NCBI GenBank assembly: GCA_964432485.1
Contig: CAYSNP010000012.1
Coordinates: 1 to 49,181 of the forward strand
DNA length: 49,181 bases
Reading direction: 5' to 3'
Origin: CAYSNP01 sp964432485
GTDB lineage: Bacteria > Bacillota > Clostridia > Christensenellales > DTU072
Under the pieces are notes generated by a model that was not told the DNA's origin, searched no databases, and saw nothing but the letters and a program-made list of their open reading frames with translations. The translations under genes and the position numbers were made by a program. This document shows, piece after piece, positions 28,051-36,505 of the stretch. Position 1 is the stretch's first letter. Each line of letters begins with the position of its first letter.

Positions 28051-29313
28051 ATGAATTACAAAGAACTTTCCAAAGCACAGCAAAAGGCAGAACTGGAAGA
28101 GCAAAAAAAGATATATCAAAAATATAAAGATGCCAAACTAAAACTAAATATGGCAAGGGGCAAGCCTTGTAGCGAGCAACTGGAGCTGTCAATGCCTATG
28201 TTTGACTTGATTTCAGGCGCAACTAACCTGCAAGCCAGCGTAGATATGCGCAACTACGGCGAAAACTTAGGCATATCAGAATTAAGAGAGTTTTTTGCGG
28301 ATTTTTGTAATGTGAGCTCAGCAGAGCTAATACTTTCAGACAGTTCCAGCCTTAATATTATGTATGATAATATTCAGCGCGCTATACAGTTTGGCATTTC
28401 CGGACAGCCGCCGCAAAATACGCAAGGCAAATTAAAATGGCTGTGCCCTGTACCCGGGTATGACAGGCATTTTGCTATAACCGAGCTTTTTGGCTGCGAA
28501 ATGATTAATATCCCTATGGACGAAAACGGTCCTGATATGGATATGGTTGAACATTTGGTAGAAAATGATGCCAGTATCAAAGGGATATGGTGCGTACCTA
28601 AGTATTCTAACCCCAGCGGGGTAGTATACAGCAACAAAACAGTTAAACGCTTTGCCGCACTTGCTCCTAAAGCTAAAGATTTTCGTATATATTGGGACAA
28701 TGCTTATATGGTGCATCATTTATATAATGAAGATATCCCTTTACTGAATCTATATAACGAAGCAAAAGCTAACAATAACGAAGATATGGTGTATATGTTT
28801 GGCTCAACTTCTAAGATTACTTTTGCAGGAGCAGGAGTGTCCTTTTTAATTACCAGCCCAGCTAACCTTGCTTACTTGTTAAAGCTAATAGGTATCCAAA
28901 CAATAGGGCCTAATAAAATTAATCAATACTTGCATTATTTATTCTTTCAAAATGAGCAAATTCCTTCGCTTATGTTAAAACACAGCAAAATACTTACGCC
29001 TAAATTTGAACTGGTGGATAGAGTGCTTACCCAGGAGATTGGCAGCAGCGGCATTATGAGCTGGAGCAAACCTAAAGGCGGGTACTTTATAAGCTGTGAC
29101 CTTTTGCCAGGTACTGCCAAGCGCACAATAGTGCTGTCAAAGGAATGCGGAGTTATCTTTACTCCCGCAGGCGCAACTTACCCTTATAAAAATGACCCTC
29201 AAAACTCTAATGTTCGTATAGCGCCAACTTTCCCGCCATTTAACGAATTAGAGGTAGCTATGAAGGTTTTTGCCACTTCTGCAAAGATTTCTGCGCTGGA
29301 AGCATTAATTTAG
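28051..29313 (+). CDS. PLP-dependent aminotransferase (class I, aspartate-aminotransferase-like)
   Basis: Fold-type I aminotransferase of 420 residues resembling the distinct group of aspartate aminotransferases typified by the Corynebacterium/clostridial MocR-like aminotransferase domain. Visible marks are NMARGKPCSEQ near the N-terminus, the PLP-stacking PGYDRHF, PKYSNPSGV, the DNAYMVHH aspartate that contacts the cofactor, and the PLP lysine in GSTSKITFAGAG. No DNA-binding domain is attached. It follows der by 13 bp with a GGAGG site. Likely role is aspartate or alanine transamination; the exact donor and acceptor are not visible in the sequence. Confidence 0.88.
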   Translation: MNYKELSKAQQKAELEEQKKIYQKYKDAKLKLNMARGKPCSEQLELSMPMFDLISGATNLQASVDMRNYGENLGISELREFFADFCNVSSAELILSDSSSLNIMYDNIQRAIQFGISGQPPQNTQGKLKWLCPVPGYDRHFAITELFGCEMINIPMDENGPDMDMVEHLVENDASIKGIWCVPKYSNPSGVVYSNKTVKRFAALAPKAKDFRIYWDNAYMVHHLYNEDIPLLNLYNEAKANNNEDMVYMFGSTSKITFAGAGVSFLITSPANLAYLLKLIGIQTIGPNKINQYLHYLFFQNEQIPSLMLKHSKILTPKFELVDRVLTQEIGSSGIMSWSKPKGGYFISCDLLPGTAKRTIVLSKECGVIFTPAGATYPYKNDPQNSNVRIAPTFPPFNELEVAMKVFATSAKISALEALI

Positions 29314-29383
29314 CTTATTCCGACAAATCTTGCAACACTTTGGCTGATTATAGTTATTCTTTAAGATATAAAGTGGCATTTAT

Positions 29384-29412
29384 TTGCAAAAAATAAGTAT
29401 ATATGTTATTAT
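29384..29412 (+). promoter_or_regulatory. Promoter of tig-clpP-clpX
   Basis: TTGCAA (29384-29389), 17-bp spacer and TATTAT (29407-29412) with extended TG at 29404-29405. The start point would be near 29419. GGAGG (29452-29456) sits 4 nt before the tig ATG. The -35 is part of a 12-bp direct repeat described separately. Confidence 0.65.
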
Positions 29413-29429
29413 TTAGGTTGCAAAAAATA
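29384..29429 (+). repeat. 12-bp direct repeat flanking the tig promoter
   Basis: The dodecamer TTGCAAAAAATA occurs at 29384-29395 and again, identically, at 29418-29429, 34 bp apart. One copy covers the -35 box and the other the predicted transcription start, where a repressor could act. A related TTGCCAAAAA lies at 32702-32711 ahead of lon. AT-rich sequence makes chance repeats possible. Confidence 0.5.
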
Positions 29430-29460
29430 CAGTTTACATACTAAAAATTACGGAGGCAAT

Positions 29461-30753
29461 ATGGAGTACTCAATTCAAAATTTAAGCAAAACAAAATTAG
29501 AAATAGCATTCAGCGTAGAAAAAGACCTGTGGGAGCAAGATATTAACGCTGCATATATAAAAAACAAGCATAGATATATTATAGAAGGGTTTAGAAAGGG
29601 CAAAGTGCCACGCTCTATGTTGGAAAGAAGGTATGGAATAGAGTTTTTCTTTGAGGATGCGCTTGATATAGCATTGCAAAAGTATTATGGTGAGATTTTA
29701 GATAAAGAAAAGAGTATCCAACCCATAGGGCAGCCGGAAGTAGATATTCAAGATATCAGCGAAGACGGACTAAAGGTTGTGCTGACCATAGAAGTTATAC
29801 CTGAGGTAGTGCTGGGAGCATATAAAGATTTAGAAGTTGAGCGTGAAAAAGTAGAAGTAACTGACGAGCAAGTAAATGCAGAGGTACAGCGAGCTCAAGA
29901 AGCGGCTTGCAGATGGATAGATATAGACAATCGTCCTGTGCAAGATGGAGATAGGGTGAAGTTGGACTATAGCGGCAGCGTAGACGGACAAAAGTTTGAA
30001 GGCGGCACAGCGCAAGGGCAATCACTTACCATTGGCAGTAAAACTTTTATCCCCGGTTTTGAAGAACAATTAATAGGTATGAGCAAAGGCGAAACTAAAG
30101 ATATAAATGTAACCTTTCCTAAAGAATATCATGCACACTTAGCCGAAAAAGAAGCGGTTTTTAATGTAAAAATTAATGAAATTCAACTAAAGGAACTGCC
30201 GGAGTTAGATGACGAGTTTGCAAAAGATATCAGCGATTTTGATACCCTTGAGGAGTATAAGGCAGATATTTTCAAGAAGCTGTTAGAGTATACAAACGAG
30301 CGAGCAAATATGAAGGCAGAAGATAAGCTGTTAGAAGCGGTAGTGGCAGACGCAAAAGCAGAAGCACCTGAAAGCCTTGTGGAAGCAGAATTGGACAATA
30401 AGCTCAAAGAAATTGAGTACCACTTTGCGTATCAAGGGCTAAAGCTGGAGGATTATTTAAAGTATACGGGTCAAACTATAGAGCAGTTAAGAAAAGATTC
30501 CAGACCGGATGCGGAAAAAAGCGTAAAGACCAGATTAGTTATAGAAAAGATTATAGAGATAGAGGATTTACAGATAAAGGTTGAGGAGTTTGAGGCAAAA
30601 ATAGAAGAGCTGGCAAAAGCTCAAGATAAAACAGTGGAAGAATATAAAAAGTCAGCAGACAGGAATGAGCTTACAAGAGTTATGAACCGTATGCTTAGCG
30701 AAAAGTTCTTTGCCTACTTAAAGGAAAATAATAAGATTATAAATAAGGAATAA
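29461..30753 (+). CDS. tig: Trigger factor (ribosome-associated chaperone and prolyl isomerase)
   Basis: Binds nascent chains at the ribosome exit. The N-terminal ribosome-binding domain carries the signature GFRKGKVPRSMLERRYG (usual GFRxGKAP). An FKBP-type isomerase domain (about 160-245) contains YSGSVDGQKFEGG and IPGFEEQLIGM. A long helical C-terminal chaperone domain follows. 430 residues is standard. It heads a tig-clpP-clpX operon with short gaps, the common order in bacteria, so folding and degradation of new proteins are co-expressed. Confidence 0.97.
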   Translation: MEYSIQNLSKTKLEIAFSVEKDLWEQDINAAYIKNKHRYIIEGFRKGKVPRSMLERRYGIEFFFEDALDIALQKYYGEILDKEKSIQPIGQPEVDIQDISEDGLKVVLTIEVIPEVVLGAYKDLEVEREKVEVTDEQVNAEVQRAQEAACRWIDIDNRPVQDGDRVKLDYSGSVDGQKFEGGTAQGQSLTIGSKTFIPGFEEQLIGMSKGETKDINVTFPKEYHAHLAEKEAVFNVKINEIQLKELPELDDEFAKDISDFDTLEEYKADIFKKLLEYTNERANMKAEDKLLEAVVADAKAEAPESLVEAELDNKLKEIEYHFAYQGLKLEDYLKYTGQTIEQLRKDSRPDAEKSVKTRLVIEKIIEIEDLQIKVEEFEAKIEELAKAQDKTVEEYKKSADRNELTRVMNRMLSEKFFAYLKENNKIINKE

Positions 30754-30767
30754 GGAGGAGTATCTAT

Positions 30768-31358
30768 ATGCCAATGATACCGATACCCACAGTAATAGAA
30801 CAAACCAATAGAGGCACTACAGCCTATGACCTTTACTCCCGGTTGCTGGAGGATAGGATAATTTTCTTAACAGGACAAATTGATGACGCTACCGCCAATT
30901 TGGTAGTGGGGCAAATGCTTTATTTAGAAACTAAAGATTCTACCAAAGATATTTCGCTTTATATCAACAGCCCCGGAGGCAGCGTTAGCGCAGGCTTTGC
31001 GATATTTGATACAATTAACTATATTAAATGCGATGTAAGCACAATTTGCGTAGGTCTTGCGGCATCTATGGGTGCATTTTTACTTTCTAGCGGCACAAAA
31101 GGTAAGCGGTTTGCTCTGCCCAACAGCGAAATAATGATACATCAGCCATTAGGCGGAGTTAGCGGGCAGGCAAGTGACATCAAGATACAAGCAGAGCATA
31201 TACTTAAAATAAAGAAGAAGCTAAACGAATGCCTATCTAAAAATACCTCTCAACCTATTGAAAGAATTGAAAAGGATACGGACAGAGACTTTTTTATGAG
31301 TGCGGTAGAAGCAAAAGAATACGGAATAATAGATAAGGTATATTATAGCAGAGGTTAA
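30768..31358 (+). CDS. clpP: ATP-dependent Clp protease proteolytic subunit
   Basis: Serine peptidase forming a double heptamer that pairs with ClpX. The triad is complete: S100 in GLAASMGAF, H125 in MIHQPLGG and the aspartate at about 174 in DTDRD. Length 196 residues is usual, with a short N-terminal propeptide-like part. GGAGG precedes the ATG by about 10 nt. It is 14 bp after tig and 11 bp before clpX. Confidence 0.97.
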   Translation: MPMIPIPTVIEQTNRGTTAYDLYSRLLEDRIIFLTGQIDDATANLVVGQMLYLETKDSTKDISLYINSPGGSVSAGFAIFDTINYIKCDVSTICVGLAASMGAFLLSSGTKGKRFALPNSEIMIHQPLGGVSGQASDIKIQAEHILKIKKKLNECLSKNTSQPIERIEKDTDRDFFMSAVEAKEYGIIDKVYYSRG

Positions 31359-31369
31359 GGAGTTTTAAT

Positions 31370-32629
31370 TTGGAAAAGACAGAATATTTGAAGTGCTCAT
31401 TTTGCGGCAGACCCGAAGATATGGTAGATGAACTTATTGCAGGGAGAGAGCCGAGCACGTATATTTGCACTTATTGCGTAAAAAGGGTAAATCAAATGCT
31501 TAATCTTGACGAAAGGAGAGGTTTAGAAGCCAGTTATTTGGATGTGGCTGATTTACCTAAGCCTAAAGAGATTAAGGCAAAGCTGGACGAATATATAATT
31601 GGTCAAGATGATGCTAAAAAGATTTTATCAGTAGCAGTATACAATCACTATAAGCGCACCAGAGTAAACATCAGTAATGATGGCATAGATTTAGAAAAGA
31701 GCAATATTCTTATGCTAGGACCAACGGGTTCGGGCAAAACTTTGCTTGCAAAGACGCTTGCTTCTATTCTTAATGTGCCGTTTTCGGTATCTGATGCCAC
31801 TACTCTAACAGAAGCGGGCTATGTGGGCGAGGATGTGGAAAATGTGCTGCTCAAGCTAATTAAGTCCGCCAATGGCGATATAGCTAAAGCGGAAAAAGGT
31901 ATTATTTATATAGACGAAATAGACAAAATATGCCGTAAAGGCGAAAATATGAGCGTAACCCGAGATGTATCCGGCGAAGGGGTACAGCAAGCACTGCTGA
32001 AAATCATAGAAAGCACAGTAGCAAACGTGCCGCCTCAAGGAGGCAGAAAGCATCCTAAGCAAGAGTATATTACTATAGATACTACCAATATACTATTTAT
32101 TTGCGGGGGCGCTTTTGTAGGGTTAGATAAGATTGTTGCCAATCGTACCAATGCTTACTCTTTGGGATTTGGCAGTACATTAAAGGAAAAGGATACCAAC
32201 TTAAAAGAGCTTTACAGCAAGCTGCAGCCGGACGATTTAATTAAATATGGACTAATCCCTGAGTTTGTAGGGCGGATGCCTATTGTGGCAAGCCTGGAGT
32301 CCTTAGACGAAAAGGCGCTGATAGATATACTTGTAAAGCCCCGCAATTCTGTGGTAAGCCAATTTAAGTCGCTGTTTAAGCTGGACGGTGTTACCTTGGA
32401 GTTCGAAATTGATGCGCTAAAGGCAATTGCTCAACAAGCCATTAAGCTAAAGACGGGGGCAAGGGGATTGCGCACTATTGTAGAAAACAATGTGCTTGAT
32501 ATTATGTATGAAATACCTTCGGATGATTCAATCCAAAAAGTAATAGTTACCAAAGCATCTATTGAAGATAAAGTTTCGCCAATGATAATTTACAAGGATT
32601 ATTCCGCACGAGAAAAAAAGGCTATTTAA
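31370..32629 (+). CDS. clpX: ATP-dependent Clp protease ATP-binding subunit ClpX
   Basis: AAA+ unfoldase that feeds ClpP. An N-terminal zinc-binding domain has the four cysteines CSFC and CTYC. Walker A is GPTGSGKT, Walker B IIYIDEIDKI, and the ClpP-docking loop is LGF (in SLGFG) where many species have IGF. Sensor and arginine-finger regions occur near EFVGRMP and GARGLR. It starts with TTG, with AAGGAG 7 nt upstream. 419 residues is normal. An intrinsic terminator follows, ending the tig-clpP-clpX unit. Confidence 0.97.
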   Translation: MEKTEYLKCSFCGRPEDMVDELIAGREPSTYICTYCVKRVNQMLNLDERRGLEASYLDVADLPKPKEIKAKLDEYIIGQDDAKKILSVAVYNHYKRTRVNISNDGIDLEKSNILMLGPTGSGKTLLAKTLASILNVPFSVSDATTLTEAGYVGEDVENVLLKLIKSANGDIAKAEKGIIYIDEIDKICRKGENMSVTRDVSGEGVQQALLKIIESTVANVPPQGGRKHPKQEYITIDTTNILFICGGAFVGLDKIVANRTNAYSLGFGSTLKEKDTNLKELYSKLQPDDLIKYGLIPEFVGRMPIVASLESLDEKALIDILVKPRNSVVSQFKSLFKLDGVTLEFEIDALKAIAQQAIKLKTGARGLRTIVENNVLDIMYEIPSDDSIQKVIVTKASIEDKVSPMIIYKDYSAREKKAI

Positions 32630-32641
32630 TCCCGAAAGGTT

Positions 32642-32670
32642 AGGCGTGCGGATAGGTGCACGCCTTTTTT
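32642..32670 (+). terminator. Intrinsic terminator after clpX
   Basis: An 8-bp GC-rich stem (AGGCGTGC at 32642-32649 with GCACGCCT at 32658-32665), an 8-nt loop and a run of six T. It begins 13 nt after the clpX stop and separates the clp operon from lon. Confidence 0.88.
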
Positions 32671-32738
32671 CTTATAACAAGATTTACAATTTATAGCACC
32701 GTTGCCAAAAAGTGCATTCTTTATAGCTTAAAATTAAG

Positions 32739-32767
32739 TTGTATTTTTACCCTAAGCATAGTATAAT
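32739..32767 (+). promoter_or_regulatory. Promoter of lon-ysxC
   Basis: TTGTAT (32739-32744), 17-bp spacer, perfect TATAAT (32762-32767). Start near 32774; the leader is about 15 nt with GAGG (32780-32783) before the ATG. No perfect CIRCE or CtsR element is present. Confidence 0.7.
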
Positions 32768-32788
32768 TAGTACACTAACGAGGTTAAA

Positions 32789-35074
32789 ATGGCAAAACTA
32801 TTAAGAATTATTAAGACAAATACTATTATTTATCCTTTTGCAAGCGGTGTTATAGAGTTCTTTGGCAAGGATGTTAAGGACAACTTAGACGACATTAAGC
32901 TGTTAAATGAGCATGTAATCCTTTTGCCTAACTTTGATAAGTTATTCAAAAAGGGAACGCTAAGCCCTGATAGCTTAATTGGTGTAATGGCTTCAATTGA
33001 CCAAATTGTCAGCCCCGAAAGCGGCAATATCAGGCTGTTGTACACTTCTTTTTCTAAGGTCAGTATAAAGAATCTCACATCTATTGACAACCGCTCTTAT
33101 TCTGAGTATGAAGAAATCAAATATCAAAATACAGATACCCAAAAAACTGCTGTATTAATTACCGAATTTTTAGGCGGTTACTATAAATATTGCTTGCTTA
33201 ACCAAATAAAGCCGCTGGAGCTGAAAGCGGCTAATATCAACGGTAATATTGACCTTGTAATAAAAGGACTGTCTACGCAAGATGAAGAAACTATTTTCCT
33301 TGAAAAAGATACCGAAAAACGCCTTATTTTATCGATAAAAGCCATACAAGAAAATATTGAAATTGCCGAGCTGGAAAAAAGGGTAAGCGATGAAGTTAAG
33401 CGGGCTATGGAGGACAATCAAAAGGAGTTTTATATTCGCTCCCAAATGGCGGCGCTAAGTAAAGAACTGGGCGAAGGTGACGAAATAGAAGATTATCTAC
33501 AAAAGGTTGACAAACTTAAAGCATCTGCTGAAATTAAAAACAAGCTGCGTCAAGAAATATCTAAAATCAGGCGTACCGCTCCTCAAAGTCCGGAAATGGC
33601 AATATTAAAGAATTATCTTGACCTTGCCCTCTCCTTGCCTTGGGGCAAGTATACTGTGGACAATTCCGACCTGGTTCATGCGGAAAAGATACTTAATCGT
33701 GACCATTATGGGATAGATAAAGTAAAGCAGCGCTTGATTGAAGCATTGGCGGTAAGAAAACTATCTAAGAAAGGGCGCAGCCCAATTATTTGTTTGGTAG
33801 GCCCTCCGGGTATTGGCAAGACTTCCATAGCTTACTCTATAGCCGAGGCTATGGGGAAAAAATATGTGCGCCTAAGTTTTGGCGGAGTTAGGGACGAAGC
33901 GGAAATCAGAGGGCATCGAAAGACCTATGTAGGCGCAATGCCCGGACGGATTATCTCCAGTATTGCCAAAGCGGGCAGTATGAATCCGGTCTTTTTAATG
34001 GACGAAATTGACAAAATGGCAAGCGACTACAAGGGCGACCCTGCCAGCGCATTGCTGGAGGTGCTTGACCCTGAGCAAAACAGCAATTTTAGAGACCATT
34101 ATTTAGAGCTGCCCTTTGACCTTTCAAAGGTGCTCTTTATCACTACTGCAAATACTTTGGACACCATTTCCAGTCCATTGCTTGACAGAATGGAAGTAAT
34201 AGAAATGAGCGGATATACCTTAGATGAAAAGGTAGAAATAGCACAACGGTTTTTATTAAAGAAAGCTGCTGCGCAAAATGGGCTGCCTAAGGAGCTGGTA
34301 AGTATTAGCGAATCGGCAATTGAGGATATTACAGAAAAGTATACCAGAGAGTCCGGCGTTAGAGAACTGGAAAAGAAAATCAATGCCATAATGCGTAAAG
34401 TTGCCAGGCGTTATGTTCAGGACAAGGGCATGAAGCCTGTTAAGGTTACTTCTAAGAATTTGCATTTACAGCTGGGTAAGCCCATTTATGAAAATATTAA
34501 AAAGATAGAGTTTGATAAAATAGGCGTAGTTAACGGGCTTGCTTATACTCCTACGGGCGGAGATACCCTAAGTATAGAAGTAGCGCTTATTCCGTTTGGC
34601 GAAGGCAAAATTGTTATGACAGGCAGCTTAGGCGATGTAATGAAGGAATCTGCAGAAATTGCCTTAAATTATATAAAAACTGTTAAGGATGAATACCGTA
34701 TTGACGATGAAAAGCTAAAATCCTATGATATACATATCCATGTGCCCAGCGGCGCAACTCCCAAAGACGGCCCTTCTGCAGGCATAACTATAGCATCGGC
34801 AATTTTAAGTCAGCTTACCGGCAAAGAAGTTTACTGCAATATTGCTATGACGGGCGAAATTACTCTTACCGGCAGGGTGCTGCCGATAGGGGGGCTAAAG
34901 GAAAAAGCACTTGCAGGACTACGGGCGGGAGTGGATACTATAATTTTGCCTTACGACAATCAAAACGATGTAGCAGAATTGCCTACTAAACTTAAAAACT
35001 CTATTAAGTTTAACTTTGTTAAGGATGCTAAAGAGGTATTTCAGCAGGCAATAAATTTTAATATCGGAGCTTAA
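32789..35074 (+). CDS. lon: ATP-dependent protease Lon (LonA)
   Basis: AAA+ protease for damaged and regulatory proteins. A LON substrate domain and coiled-coil region (to about residue 280) precede Walker A GPPGIGKTSIA and Walker B PVFLMDEIDK. The protease domain has the Ser-Lys dyad: S663 in PKDGPSAGIT and the lysine of GGLKEKALAGL at about 706. At 761 residues it is slightly shorter than E. coli Lon (784) because of a trimmed N-terminal domain. It follows its own promoter and is translationally close to ysxC (3 bp gap), the usual Bacillota lon-ysxC pair. Confidence 0.97.
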   Translation: MAKLLRIIKTNTIIYPFASGVIEFFGKDVKDNLDDIKLLNEHVILLPNFDKLFKKGTLSPDSLIGVMASIDQIVSPESGNIRLLYTSFSKVSIKNLTSIDNRSYSEYEEIKYQNTDTQKTAVLITEFLGGYYKYCLLNQIKPLELKAANINGNIDLVIKGLSTQDEETIFLEKDTEKRLILSIKAIQENIEIAELEKRVSDEVKRAMEDNQKEFYIRSQMAALSKELGEGDEIEDYLQKVDKLKASAEIKNKLRQEISKIRRTAPQSPEMAILKNYLDLALSLPWGKYTVDNSDLVHAEKILNRDHYGIDKVKQRLIEALAVRKLSKKGRSPIICLVGPPGIGKTSIAYSIAEAMGKKYVRLSFGGVRDEAEIRGHRKTYVGAMPGRIISSIAKAGSMNPVFLMDEIDKMASDYKGDPASALLEVLDPEQNSNFRDHYLELPFDLSKVLFITTANTLDTISSPLLDRMEVIEMSGYTLDEKVEIAQRFLLKKAAAQNGLPKELVSISESAIEDITEKYTRESGVRELEKKINAIMRKVARRYVQDKGMKPVKVTSKNLHLQLGKPIYENIKKIEFDKIGVVNGLAYTPTGGDTLSIEVALIPFGEGKIVMTGSLGDVMKESAEIALNYIKTVKDEYRIDDEKLKSYDIHIHVPSGATPKDGPSAGITIASAILSQLTGKEVYCNIAMTGEITLTGRVLPIGGLKEKALAGLRAGVDTIILPYDNQNDVAELPTKLKNSIKFNFVKDAKEVFQQAINFNIGA

Positions 35075-35077
35075 TCA

Positions 35078-35662
35078 ATGATTAAAACAGCCAGCTTTAT
35101 TACCTCCGCTGCTTCAATTGGCCAAATCCTTGTCCATAGCTTGCCAGAAATTGCAGTATGCGGCAAAAGCAACTCGGGCAAGTCCAGCTTTATCAATATG
35201 CTTACAGGGTATTCAAAACTGGCAAAAACCGCTAAAGCACCGGGCAAAACAAGGCTGGTCAATTACTTTGATTGCAATAATGGGGAGTTTATATTAGTAG
35301 ACTTGCCGGGCTATGGATATGCGCAAGTATCCGCTTCTCAAAAGCAGGCTTGGGGTAAGTTAATAGAGTATTATTTAGAAAATTCAGCTAGCTTAAAACA
35401 TGTTTTTTTGCTGCTTGATATCCGGCGCAATCCTTCTGCCGATGATATTGATATGGTCAATTATTTTTATCATTACAGCATACCTTTTACTATTGTAGCT
35501 ACCAAGAGCGATAAGCTCAGCCGTTCGGCAAGTGCGCTGCGCAAAAGGGAAATTGCCGCTGCTTTTAAGGTGGGAGTGGATAATATATATATAATATCCA
35601 ATATCAATAAGGCAGGCAAGTCGGACATTTTGCAAAAGATTTCTCAAATTTTAGAAAGTTAG
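35078..35662 (+). CDS. ysxC: Ribosome biogenesis GTP-binding protein YsxC/EngB
   Basis: Small GTPase for 50S assembly. G1 is GKSNSGKSSFIN, switch I AKAPGKTRLVNYF, G3 DLPGYGYAQVS, G4 TKSD. 194 residues is the standard size. Its ribosome site GGAG lies in the last codons of lon, 3 bp upstream of its reading frame, so expression is tied to lon. Confidence 0.96.
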   Translation: MIKTASFITSAASIGQILVHSLPEIAVCGKSNSGKSSFINMLTGYSKLAKTAKAPGKTRLVNYFDCNNGEFILVDLPGYGYAQVSASQKQAWGKLIEYYLENSASLKHVFLLLDIRRNPSADDIDMVNYFYHYSIPFTIVATKSDKLSRSASALRKREIAAAFKVGVDNIYIISNINKAGKSDILQKISQILES

Positions 35663-35737
35663 ACTTGTTTAATTATTAAAAAATGTTATTTGCGTAAGGT
35701 TAAATCTTTAGATTTTCAATTCCTGTTTAAGCGTTTT

Positions 35738-35766
35738 CACATTTATTTTTGGCTATTCATAAGATA
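35738..35766 (+). promoter_or_regulatory. Sigma-K-like (late sporulation) promoter candidate
   Basis: CACA (35738-35741), a 16-bp gap and CATAAGATA (35758-35766) match the mother-cell sigma-K consensus mACm - 16/17 - CATAnnnTA. The region is AT-rich and a TATAAT overlaps at 35765-35770, but that hexamer has no acceptable -35 (TTTATT at 17 bp). GGGAG lies about 9 nt before the ATG at 35800. Confidence 0.45.
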
Positions 35767-35799
35767 TAATATAAAATCAAATACAATGGGAGACTAATT

Positions 35800-36420
35800 A
35801 TGTCATATAATAGAAAATCAATGCCTAAATGCAATACTGCATACTTACTTCATAATAGCAGAACAAACTTTTGCGACAGGGTAATAGTAAGCACAAAAAG
35901 GGTATTTGACGCTTGTATGCAACAATTTGCAGAAGAAAATGCAACTCTTACAGTAGATTTCATTGGCGGTGTACCGCCTTATACATTTGTAAGCGGACAA
36001 AATACTGATACAATAGTACAAGATGTCACTACAACACCAATAGATGGCAGCCCTTGCAGCAGAGTAAGGATTGACCTTACAATCCCGCTACAAATCAATG
36101 CCATAGATAGCGAAGGCGCAGAGTTCGGAGGGGATGCAAGCGTTAATGTCAGCAAAGATGTAATGCTTAGGGTTCCATTAAACGCACTTACACCTGCAAC
36201 GGTTGAAGTTACTTCTACTGTAGTGGTCTTAGACGGAGTCTTTACTAATGAAACTACGCTGACTTGTACGATTTGCTATACAATAATAGTAAAAATAGTT
36301 GCCAATGTGGACCTAGTGTTGCCTACCGCAGGATACCCGATTATACCCGAATGCGAAGATTACTCAGAGGATATATGTACGGGAGTGTTTAGCCAACCGC
36401 TATATCCGCACTCTAGATAA
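35800..36420 (+). CDS. Conserved cysteine-containing protein of unknown function, possibly spore-associated
   Basis: The 206-residue product has no signal peptide or membrane segment. It contains eight cysteines (about 11, 25, 39, 86, 156, 159, 185, 193), including a CTIC pair, and long stretches of alternating hydrophobic and Thr/Val/Ser residues that predict beta-strands. The N-terminal FCDRVIVSTKRVFDACMQQ and C-terminal ECEDYSEDICTGVF look like a family I have seen in Clostridia as hypothetical protein, often with the same cysteine-flanked ends. The gene is monocistronic between ysxC and a metallophosphoesterase and has a sigma-K-like promoter, so a disulphide-linked spore-coat role is an inference, not shown by homology. 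Confidence 0.75.
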   Translation: MSYNRKSMPKCNTAYLLHNSRTNFCDRVIVSTKRVFDACMQQFAEENATLTVDFIGGVPPYTFVSGQNTDTIVQDVTTTPIDGSPCSRVRIDLTIPLQINAIDSEGAEFGGDASVNVSKDVMLRVPLNALTPATVEVTSTVVVLDGVFTNETTLTCTICYTIIVKIVANVDLVLPTAGYPIIPECEDYSEDICTGVFSQPLYPHSR

Positions 36421-36470
36421 AAGAAAAATGATTATTTTAAGGCAAAGCATTTCATAGAGGCTCTTTACCA

Positions 36471-36499
36471 TTGAACAAAAAAAAATATTGTGGTAATAT
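36471..36499 (+). promoter_or_regulatory. Promoter of the metallophosphoesterase gene, probably giving a leaderless mRNA
   Basis: TTGAAC (36471-36476), 17-bp spacer and TAATAT (36494-36499) with extended TG at 36491-36492. The -10 ends 6 nt before the ATG at 36506, so the transcript should start at or within a base of the start codon. No Shine-Dalgarno sequence is present. Confidence 0.65.
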
Positions 36500-36505
36500 G
36501 TTTTT

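Noticed and set aside
32693..32716. CIRCE-like inverted repeat (TAGCAC ... GTGCAT) upstream of lon
   Set aside because: The half-sites are imperfect and the GCAC-GTGC gap is 12 bp rather than the 13 bp of true CIRCE; more likely chance.
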